Source: Cryptomeria japonica (Eukaryota; Streptophyta; Pinopsida; Cupressales; Cupressaceae). From it: a DNA stretch of 64,000 nucleotides. Positions 13,229 to 22,401 of this stretch are shown here, in pieces (positions within the stretch are counted from its first letter, which is position 1; the number at the start of each line of letters is the position of its first letter). The notes under the pieces were generated by a model that had not been told where the DNA came from, did not search any database, and saw nothing but the letters and a program-made list of their open reading frames with translations. The DNA is taken from the NCBI RefSeq assembly GCF_030272615.1, contig NC_081408.1:618014476-618078475 (forward strand). The letters are read 5' to 3'. Both the position numbers and the translations under genes were made by a program.

Positions 13229-14388
13229 TGTGTCGACTTGAATTTCATCCTTAGAATGCTACCTGCAACAAGTTAGTTTCACAAAATACAAATGGAAATG
13301 CTATAGGAAATCCAAATTCAACCAATGAAACTACATGAAGTACATATGAAACAAAATACTAATATTACCTTCACGACTTATGTCCCATTGTGTCCTAACT
13401 CCATTGTTCTTGGTTGCAGATGGTGTGCTCTCAGACAATGCACTGTTAGCTTCCAAGATGGCATATGAAGAATGGACTGATAACTTTTAGTTAACTGATA
13501 CTATGATATGCAATAGTACATGATTATGCTAAAATGATTATTGCTATTTGATTATTGCTAAAATGATAATTGCTAATTGCTATTTGCTTCAAAAACTTAT
13601 GGATGGATATGATTGATTGAAACTATTTTGAAGACTCAACTCCCTCTCAACTGGAGCTCTTGATTTTATAGACTTTAAGAGGATTAGATGATGTGGCTTA
13701 GATCAACGGTCATCATCAGATCTATAGATTTGAATGGCTATGAGCAAAGGTGAAGGTTGAGAGAAAGGGGGAAGGAGAAGACAAGTGTCATTCATCTCAC
13801 CTTGACTGGGTTGCTAACTGAGAGAATCTAGGGATGGTTGGAGGAAATTTAGGCATGAGAGGACAAGTGGACTCAAGTCCTTCCTAAGATGTAGGGGGTG
13901 TTGGAGAAAATATAGAAGGAGGTTATGAAATATGTGTACGTACACAATATTCATTAAATTTGGAAGTTGGAGATATATGATGAATTAATATTTAAGAAAT
14001 ATTAATTTCCTTAGCCACATGTTTGATGAGTTGGCAATGGGAAGATGAAGTGGAGATGAAAGGTGAGTTGGAAAAGGGATTTAAATAATTTAAGAATTAT
14101 TTAATATTTGAGACTATAGGATAGGAGAATAACTATTAAATATTAGATATTTAATTGTTTGGAGAAGATAATTAAATATTAGATATTTAATTAATTTGGA
14201 GGAGGAATAATTAAATATTAGATATTTAATTAATTAGAAGAATAAGATAAATGAATTAATTAATAGAAATACATGAAAATAAATTAAATAAATTAATCTT
14301 TTCAAATTAACTATTTAATAGAAGAATAATTATTAAATAAATATAAAATATTTATTTAATTGCTCATAGCCAATTTTAGGTGTATACA
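13229..14388 (-). repeat. Tat-A 3' LTR
   Basis: About 1160 bp, paired with 40366-41541. The right LTR carries an extra 16 bp (a duplicated AT segment near 41401). The inner, U3-side part (13983-14370) holds a series of perfect short-loop hairpins, for example 13983-13993 with 13997-14007 and 14081-14090 with 14095-14104. Confidence 0.93.
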
Positions 14389-14402
14389 TTTTGCCCCTCT
14401 TT
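14389..14402 (-). promoter_or_regulatory. Tat-A polypurine tract
   Basis: On the minus strand this is AAAGAGGGGCAAAA, abutting the 3' LTR. Tat-B has the near-identical AAAGAGGGGAAAAA at the same place. Confidence 0.85.
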
Positions 14403-14865
14403 GAAATGATGTGAAGACAACATTGTTTCAAAGATTAAATCAAATCTCGATAATGCCTAATGGAGATTGAAAATCCTAATTGTGTGTCCCCTCGGGAGAT
14501 TAATTGTGAAATTTTTGAAAATTCTAGTTTGAACGATTAATCTCGTGATAATTTGATAAAAATTCAGTCAATTAAATTGCCCCATTTGAAATTAATTACT
14601 CTTCAAATAGTAAATATTAAATTAATCAAGGCTAATTTTAACTTCATTGTTATCTTTGTCAGCTTTGTGGAGAAAATATTCTTGCTGAGGTGGCAAAATG
14701 GTGATCCCCGTGGAGAACCATCGATTTGAGCGAGTTCAGCGATATTAGCGACCAGTCGAGCATGGGTATCTAGTAGGTAGCTTATCCCGAGCTTTGTTTT
14801 CAAATTTTCATGTTTTTAGGCGCTTTTTTGGTTTTTTGAATTTTTTTGAATTTTTTCGGCATTAT

Positions 14866-15165
14866 TTTAGTGCTTTTGCAATTTGTTTTAGTGCATATGT
14901 AATTAGGTTTAGCGCAAATGCATAGATTAGCACATATGCTCTTTTTGTTAGCACATATGTTCAAAATGTTAGCGCATATGTATTGGGTAGTGCAAATGCA
15001 TTGTTTGTTAGCGCATATGCCTAGAAAGGTAGCGTTTTTGCATGAGTTAGAGCGTATGATTTAGCGCAAATGTTAAAAAGGATAGTGCATATGCACTAGG
15101 TTAGCACATTTGCATTTAGAGTTAGCGCAAATGTTCAATAAGATAGCGCTTTTGCTCAAATTTGA
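14866..15165 (+). repeat. TTAGCGCATATG motif array in the PMD intron
   Basis: About 15 degenerate copies of GTTAGCGC followed by ATATG, AAATG or TTTTG, spaced roughly 20 bases. The same motif in inverted orientation fills 39960-40310, the sense 5' leader of the same element. Confidence 0.9.
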
Positions 15166-15199
15166 TGTTTTTGATAAGTACAAAAGCTAAAAATCACTT

Positions 15200-15660
15200 T
15201 GATGATTAGATTTAACGTGTTTAATATGCATTGATGATAAAATAGGAACTTGATTGAACGATTACATGCTTGATAGATGAATAGATAGGTTGATTGATTG
15301 ATAGATTTGATTGATTGGATCGATATATTTGATCGATAGATTAGCTTGATTTGATTTGATTGATAGATTGGATTGATAGATTTGATCGAGTAGCTCTAAG
15401 AAACCGATTTAGTTTCTAATGTAAGAGCTTAGCAGACTTTTGAGTAAACTCAGTGATTGATATAAAATCATGATTGATAGGTTTTAAAATGATTTGATAG
15501 CATAAGTTGCTTCAATTTGTTTTTGGTAGATAGATAACATAGATTGCTTCAAGTTGATTTGATAGATTTGATAGTTGATTGACTTGATAGATTTGATCGA
15601 TAGATTGGATTGCTTTGATTAGCTTGATTGATTTGATGATTTCTTCTGATAAATAGGAGA
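15200..15660 (+). repeat. GATTGATAG-type low-complexity repeat in the PMD intron
   Basis: Degenerate TTGATTGATAGATT units across the second half of the inferred intron, up to the acceptor region. No coding content. Confidence 0.7.
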
Positions 15661-18014
15661 AAATTGATGTTCTCCAGTGTCAGGAGAAATTACTGGTAGT
15701 GCATCATTTAGTTCCAGAGCTTACCCAGGCTGAGATTAGACACATAGATGCCTGTGGTTTATGCCATTTGTTATATATGCCTAAGATTATGCATAACAGA
15801 GGTTTGTTGACAGCATTGGTCGAGAGATGGCATAGTGAGCATAACACATTCCACCTGCTGATGGGTGAGATTAGTGTCACTCTTGAGGATGTCTACAAAA
15901 TTCTGCACATCCCAGTGACTGGTGATCTTATGCAGTATGATTTTTACGATCGATTTGGTACAGAGGCTTGCAGAGTTGTGTTTGCTGATGAGAGCATTGG
16001 TAGAGGAGAGATCTGCTGGGTAGATATGGTGATGTATTACGAGGCTCTTCCTCTTATTCTTGCTGGTTTGATTGGAGGATTTATATGTCCTGATAGGATA
16101 TCACGAGGTTTTTCTATTGGATGGGGTGAGATTTTCCTTAGTATGATTCAACATTGTACTCGATATGCGTGGGGTGTTTGTATGCTAGCACACTTATACC
16201 ATGATCTTCATCAGGTAGTTTATGATGAGAGTGCGATTTTATCGACAGGATGCACTATATTGCAGATCTGGTGCTGGGAGTACATTGCTATTACTCGGCC
16301 TGTCCATCATAGAGTTCATGGAGAGAGGTAGCCATATGTGTACGTTTATGCAGGTATCCTTAATTAGAATAAGCTGGGTAAGATGGATTATTGGCGGCGG
16401 GTATTAGATTTATTGGATAGCGTGACTTGGAGACCATATCTTGATTGTGAGCCATGGATGGATGATGCATAGACATTACCATTCATCATGCAAAGTAGAT
16501 ATCTCATTGGTCAGACTCCTTTCATTGTTATGCGATAGTTGATTGGTCATATTTTGAGACAGTTTGGTATCATCCAACCTATGCCTACTGGTGTGACAAT
16601 ATATGCTTGATGGTATAGACATAGACGAGATTGGGGACCTTCGTTGTCATTTGAGATTGCTCATGCAAAGTTTGTTGCTACTCTGAGAGTGACATATGAT
16701 ATGAGATTACACATTCTTGATCCCAGGGTTACAACAGATTATGCTCAGTACATATTAGCTCATCCATTTCCTTGCATTACTGATCCAACAGATCGTCCTC
16801 CCATCTTAGGAGATGAGGATGATGATTTAGATGATCTAGTTTCTAGGAGATGGAGATGGAGACAAGAGCTTAGAGCTGCTCGGGAGGAAGGGGGAGGTGG
16901 AGATGATGGTGGGGATGGTGGTGGTGGTGGGAGGAGACCTGGACAGATGGGAGGTCGATTGAGAGTCCATGGAGGACCGTTTGGATCGGCTGGCAGGATT
17001 GAGAGAGTACGCCCTATGGGTGGGAGGGATGCTGGACGGATTGGGAGAGATCATGGTAGGACATACATGAGATCACTGAGAGGATTACCATTGATAGGAG
17101 GGAGGGTGAATGGTCTGGACGGGGGTTGCCAGAGAGGTATTGATTTTGGACATATTCAGCCAGATCCTAGGGTTATTACAGCTCATGGTGGAGATGATGA
17201 GGATCCTGAGGGTCATGTTCCCCTGATTAGATGGTAGATTCAGAGAGTTACTCGTACTAAGATTCCAACAGTTGGATAGGTTGGTGGTGAGGGGATTGGG
17301 GTTCATGCACCATAGCAGGCTTTGGCAGAGTAGGTTGCACCAGAGCATGACATGCCAAAACAGGTTGCACCAGAGTGTGATATGGCAGAGCAGGTTACAC
17401 CAGAGCGTGATGTGGGAGAGCAGGTTACACCAAAGTGTGATGTGGTAGAGCAGGTCACCATTGAAAATGTGAGAGAATAGATTGATCAGCTTCGAGCACA
17501 GGTGCAGACTCTTATTACTGAGCGGGATAGAGCTGTTAGGAGGCAACAGGATACTCAGGGCCTTCTTGATCATATTCAATAGGTTGGATCAGGTACTCTC
17601 TTGGCTGATACTATTAGAGCATTAGTTCAAGCTGGGAAGGAAAATTCCCACTAGCGATGATGATATGAGGAGGTAGTTGCAGAGAGCTAGAGAGTAGGTA
17701 GTTATCATACCACTGTGTTGATGGACACTAGCAGTGGTGGGGTCATGGGACCTCCTCAGAGGAGTAGTGATAAGAGGAGATAGGCATTTGGATGGTCTTC
17801 TCTCCCACAGCAACAAAGATGGACAGAGTCAGGTGGTAGTGGTATAGAACAGCCATGACTTGATTTGTATTTGATGAGGCATTTGTACTTTTGATTTGAT
17901 ATCATTGTATACTTGGACTTTTATTGTTTTATGATGATCTATATGCAGACATGGACCCTATATGAGGATGATCTTAATTATGCATGTTATTCTATCTTTA
18001 TGAGGATCTATATG

Positions 18015-18829
18015 TGTATATGGTGAAAATGGATAACAACAATGATAATATTGAAAGACTAAATGGATTCAACCACAAAACCCTAGCCTAACAACAACAA
18101 AGATCTACCATAACATATGAATATTACCTAAGACAATGCAAATCAAATGAAATCACAAAGATTATACCATCACATGTCCAATAGGGTTTAAATCTCCATT
18201 CTTCCTATCTCCATCGATCTTGCTTGATATATTTGCTCTCAGATTTTATGTGTGCACAAGAGCTCAACAAAGAACAAAAATGTGGTTGTAAGTAGGATTG
18301 CATATGAAAGTGCAAAGGCATAGTTGGGGCTGAATGCATAGTGAGTGTAATCAATTGATTAGGATGCATAGATTTATTAGGGTTGATAATGAAGGAAGCA
18401 TCTCCTTATATAGAAGACACTATATGAAATGGAGGGATAAGATTGAGAGGTGTAAAAGAGGTCGGCTATGATTAGAGGGTAGGTAGAAAAAATAATAAAA
18501 TAATGAGAGGGGTAGGTAGTGTATGAATTAAGAGATGAATGACATGTGTCATGGGTAGAAAAGGTTAATGAATTAATTAAATAAATAAAGATTTATTTAA
18601 TTAATAGAAGAAGTGGGATCAATTAAATAAATAAGATATTTATTTAATTTAGGAAAAGGACAATTTAAATAAATAAATGTATTTATTTAAATGAGAAATA
18701 AGGCTAGAAGAGGATAAATGAATTAATTAAATAAATAAAGATTTATTTAATTAATAGATGAATTAGGTTAAAATAATTAAATAAATAAAAATATTTATTT
18801 AATTAGACTGACAATTTTAGGTGTCTACA
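18015..18829 (-). repeat. Tat-B 3' LTR
   Basis: 815 bp, paired with 28094-28908. On the minus strand it holds a TATA box (TATATAA, 18412-18406) and, in U3, five perfect AT-rich hairpins between 18572 and 18804. Confidence 0.96.
18572..18804. promoter_or_regulatory. Array of five AT hairpins in the Tat-B U3
   Basis: Stems: 18572-18586 with 18591-18605 (15 bp, loop AAAG); 18621-18633 with 18637-18649 (13 bp, loop AGA); 18663-18675 with 18680-18692 (13 bp, loop AATG); a repeat of the first near 18722-18755; 18775-18787 with 18792-18804 (13 bp). The right LTR has the same set. Function unknown. Confidence 0.8.
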
Positions 18830-18843
18830 TTTTTCCCCTCTTT
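18830..18843 (-). promoter_or_regulatory. Tat-B polypurine tract
   Basis: Minus strand AAAGAGGGGAAAAA immediately before the 3' LTR. Confidence 0.85.
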
Positions 18844-19359
18844 GAGACAATGTAGCTTGTCGCGTTGTTTCGAAGAAGATAATATGAACTGATACAAAGT
18901 TGCCCCAAGATGGGAATGATATGCCCCCTTGAGAGATTGGATGAAAATGTCTAGAAAGATCGCAGACAATCTCTCGATAAGAAAGAAAGGTAGAATGGAC
19001 TGATAAGATAGAATAGAGTGACAGAGTCACAGGATAAAGAAGACTGACTCAGGAAATGAGAGCTAGGGCTAGGGTAGTCTATAAGATAGACCACGAAGGA
19101 AAAAATCCTCATTATCATCCACACATCCAAGAGATCAAAGTGCAGAGAGAGAATAGAGCAGCAGTCAGCAGTGATGGCAATGGTGTATAGATTCAATCAC
19201 ATTCGCCGATTTCAGAGGCCAGTGGATGCAGGAGAGCTGGTGAGTACCGCAAAACCTCCTTGTACTTTGTTGCAATAAATGTTGTCATTAATGCATCTTA
19301 GGTAGTGCAATAAATGCACTTTTAGGAATGTCAAGTGGGGCTAAAAAAATGCTAAGGTG

Positions 19360-19445
19360 CATCTGTGTTGGTGCCAAGCGTGTCTGTGCAATATGTAAGC
19401 GTGTTTATGTAATGAAAGCGCGTTTATGTCTTCTAGGCCAAATCA
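19360..19445 (+). repeat. AAGCGTGTCTGTG motif cluster in the Tat-B PMD intron
   Basis: Four degenerate copies (for example GGTGCATCTGTG, AAGCGTGTCTGTG, AAGCGTGTTTATG, AAGCGCGTTTATG) spaced about 20 bases. The reverse complement of the Tat-B leader (27710-27990) carries the same motif (AAGCCGCGTCTGTG). Confidence 0.7.
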
Positions 19446-19534
19446 GCAGTTCTGTGATGAACATACGTTGTCGATTGGATAAGCTATTGAGAGGATACAC
19501 TCAAGAAAGTCCTCTAGGGAAGACTAGGATATAT

Positions 19535-19860
19535 CGAGGCACTTTGTGATGAACAGTGAGTACCAAGACATAGTACTTTGTGATGAACAGGGAGTACTAA
19601 TATGAGTAGCACTTTGTGATGAACAAGGAGTGCAAATCATGTAGTACTTTGTGATGAACAGGGAGTACCACTAGGCTAGAAGCAAAACTTTGTGATGAAC
19701 AGTGAGTGTCACTAGGATAGAAGCAACACTTTGTGATGAATAGTGAGTGTCACTAAGATAGAAGCAACACTTTGTGATGAACAGTGAGTGTCACTAGGAT
19801 ATAGTACCATATGATAGATAAAAAGTAGCATTTTGTGATGAACAGGGAATGCCACTTTGA
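19535..19860 (+). repeat. Tandem array around CACTTTGTGATGAACAG
   Basis: About nine copies of a unit of roughly 33-40 bases built on ACTTTGTGATGAACAGTGAG, within the inferred PMD intron of Tat-B. Copies differ mainly in the linker. No counterpart in Tat-A. Confidence 0.9.
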
Positions 19861-20249
19861 CTAACATAGTTGATTTGCTTGACTGCAGGAGTACTTGCCT
19901 ATGCTGGAGTCACGAGAGAGATTCCCGTAGACTCAGAGGTTACGACCGGAGCTGACATTTGAGGACCGAGCTGCCATTGAGGTTATGGGTCTGCAATTTA
20001 TTCTATATGTGCCTGAGTTTCGGGCGAACATGGGGTTGCTGACTGCGTTAGCTGAGAGATGGCACTCAGAGACTTGCACTTTCCATTCCCTACGATCAAG
20101 ATGGAGATAGGGATGTCCTGAGACGAGTGTTCCAGGATCTAGGACTAGAGATGAGGGCTGGACATGTGGCATGGGATACCATGACAGTGACAGGACTGAC
20201 ACTACCAGCAGTGTTGGTAGGAGTTATCAGTGGGTTCCTATGTATTAGT

Positions 20250-21950
20250 TTTGTACCATTTTGTATGATGATGTAGACACCTTCGAGTGATTTTGTAGCC
20301 ATATGTATTTTGACATCATTGTATCATGACACTTATGATTATATATATGAGATGATTCATCTTTGCGGTAGCTATATGCATGCGTACCTATGTGATGTAT
20401 GTTTCTATGTGATGCTTATGATATGGATGCAAATATGTACATGATGCAATACAATATTTTTGTTCTTTTATGTTTTTAAATGTTATGCAAATGCAAATGT
20501 GAATGTATGAAATGCAGATGAATATGATAATGCAAATAACTATTTACATGATAAGAATGTAAAATGTGCTAACATGTGTTGTGTGTAGGATGTGATGCAA
20601 TTGTAATATCTGTATGTATGTATGAAATGCTAACATGTGGTAATGCAGGCGCAACTACATGAAATGCAAATGTTTTTGGCATGTCATTATGCTTAGTCAT
20701 GTGATAGTGGGCTACACGGACTCAAGAAGGATGATGGAGGTCAATCAAGAAAGGGGGGTGGAAGGTAGAAGATATGAAAGTGAACGAGCTTCTTGTGCTT
20801 TATCATCATTGAGCTTTATTATGGCAAAATAGGCTATGATAATCGAGGCATATGTTTGACCCAGAAAGTCATTGTACCTATTTGCATGGAGATAAGACAG
20901 TCACAAACAGGGAATGCCCCAGTTCACACTAGACTTACAGTGTCCTCATATCCTTGGACAAGTCATAGCATTACTAAAAGACAATCTACAGACAACAAAG
21001 AAAAATAGGTGACGATACCCCATCCTTGCCTTTCTAGTCAAAGACATCCTGAAGATAGAATCTCTAGTCAGAGACATCCCAAAAAAGCTAAAAGACATGT
21101 CACCAAAAGATAAAATCAAAAGAAAACCAAGACTCGACACCAACATCCACTGTAGTCCTCAAGTTTAGTGTCTCTTGTCACTTGTATAAGTCTTATTTGA
21201 TTGTGGTCACAATGTTTACTTTCACAAAAAGGACAGATCGCACTGAACCATAATGTTGTCTGAGTCTATTGAAATATTTGATTTTGTTGAAGTCCATTGT
21301 TGTTGTTGTGTCGCATCTGAAACTAACTGGATCCATGAAACTGATACTTTATTGTGGAGAAGATGGAACTTTATTGTGGACTGGTGATGCAAATGTTGCT
21401 TTATTGTGGATTGTGCGTGGATAGACTGAAGAAAATTGGAAGAAACTGTGCTCCTCGAAACATGCGATGCTCTTAGTTCCACACCCATCACTAGATGTAG
21501 GATTTGCCTTAGCCACAGATAGGAGCTGATTTATTATGGATGGAAAGGGATGAAAAAGAATGTTTATTATGGATGGCTAACCAATCTTAGGTAGATCAAT
21601 AACAAGCCATGATGGGATCGGGTATGTTTATTATGAATGGACAGGTTGTGAGTGTGTGCAAAGTGAAAGGATGAGATGGAATCCTGAAGGAGGGAGGAGC
21701 AATGTCCCTACACATGGCGTTGGTGACCCAGTTTTCACCATGGTACTTGCCCAGGGCACCACCGAAGTGGTTTTCACCATTGGACGAAATGTTTTTCTTT
21801 ACTTTTTTTGTTTTTTGATTTTTTTGTGTCATAGGGCACCTATTTGCCAGGTTTTCACCAAGTAATGATTTTTTTATGTTTATGATTTTTTTGTATTTTT
21901 GAACTGGGATACTTGGAAGAGCTATGTGTAAAACCTGTGAAGGTGCATGC
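20250..21950. other. Tat-B region between PMD remnant and integrase tail
   Basis: No supported gene. 20330-20700 is ATG/TGCAAATG-rich low-complexity sequence like 28920-29500 in Tat-A. 20930-21090 matches Tat-A near 29800-29890, so this is homologous 3' untranslated sequence. Around 21720-21860, GTTTTCACCA recurs several times. Confidence 0.6.
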
Positions 21951-22254
21951 TATTGATAGGATCCTCCAAAGATTAACCTTCTGTAGTTGAGAGTTGATAT
22001 GCACCAGATACATATGCTGTTGTGATGATGCAAGGACCAAGCCAGTTTGGTTCAAACTTGCCCTTCTTCTCTCTATCTTGCTGATTTTTAGGATTTTCTC
22101 TGAGAACTAAGTCACCTACCTCAAGTGTCCGAGGCTTTATCTTATGATTGTAGTTGCATTGTTCCTTGACTGAATGATGTGTATCTTGAGTGTTTGTCTT
22201 CCTTGATAAAGGAACTGAGATAGAATTACTAGTGTGTGGACTACTCAGGCCCAT
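21950..22254 (-). pseudogene. Tat-B integrase C-terminal remnant
   Basis: Encodes the end of a Ty3/gypsy integrase: K-P-R-T-L-E-V-G-D-L-V-L-R-E-N-P, then F-E-P-N-W-L-G-P and a G-A-Y-Q-L-S-T-T-E-G segment, parallel to Tat-A at 30641-30940. Catalytic core and zinc-binding domain are absent, deleted together with RT and RNase H. A stop follows the G-A-Y-Q-L-S segment, although a recognisable tail continues. Confidence 0.85.
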
Positions 22255-22401
22255 ATGTGTGTCACCTAAAGAAGTTTGGGCATCCCTGATAACAAAGTCC
22301 TTGGAGAAAGCTCCATTAAAGGTCCATGATGTATCACCAGAAGGGAAAGGATGTATGGAACAAGTGGATGAGTTATGAAGGCTTATTATTGCAAAAAGAA
22401 G

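Larger units (their letters stand above)
14698..17858 (+). pseudogene. Antisense plant-mobile-domain (PMD) gene of Tat-A, two exons
   Basis: Exon 1 (ATG 14698 to 14772, 25 codons, one TAG) ends at a GTAGGT donor; exon 2 runs from 15678, after TTCTCCAG, to TGA 17858, and the phase is kept. Exon 2 stays in one frame for about 727 codons with no frameshift but many stops, nearly all TAG. Its N-terminal part has the PMD signature (LLTALVERWHSEHNTFHL, then a G-E-I-S-V-T-L-E-D-V segment), as in plant mobile-domain and long-form PP7-like proteins. The C-terminal part has an acidic and Gly/Arg-rich region (about 16800-17100), five 10-residue repeats around E-Q-V-T-P-E (17315-17470) and a predicted coiled coil. 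Extra antisense ORFs are known in Tat-lineage elements; the exon structure is my inference, supported by the Tat-B copy. Confidence 0.8.
19174..20250 (+). pseudogene. Antisense PMD gene of Tat-B, truncated
   Basis: Exon 1 (ATG 19174 to 19239, 22 codons, open) ends at a canonical GTGAGT donor; exon 2 starts at 19889 after a TTGACTGCAG acceptor, in phase. Exon 1 matches Tat-A exon 1 in the R-F-x-R-x-Q-R-P-V core. Exon 2 contains LLTALAERWHSETCTFHS, the counterpart of the Tat-A PMD signature. Near 20090 a frameshift and a small deletion remove the G-E-x-x-V-T-L-E-D-V part; the shifted frame then aligns again (G-H-V-A-W-D onward, ending G-V-I-S-G-F-L-C). The C-terminal two thirds are absent. The two elements support each other's gene model. 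Confidence 0.75.

Noticed and set aside
17085-17579. Minus-strand ORF over the PMD C-terminal repeats
   Set aside because: Shadow of the plus-strand 30-bp repeat; the plus frame has the conserved PMD context.
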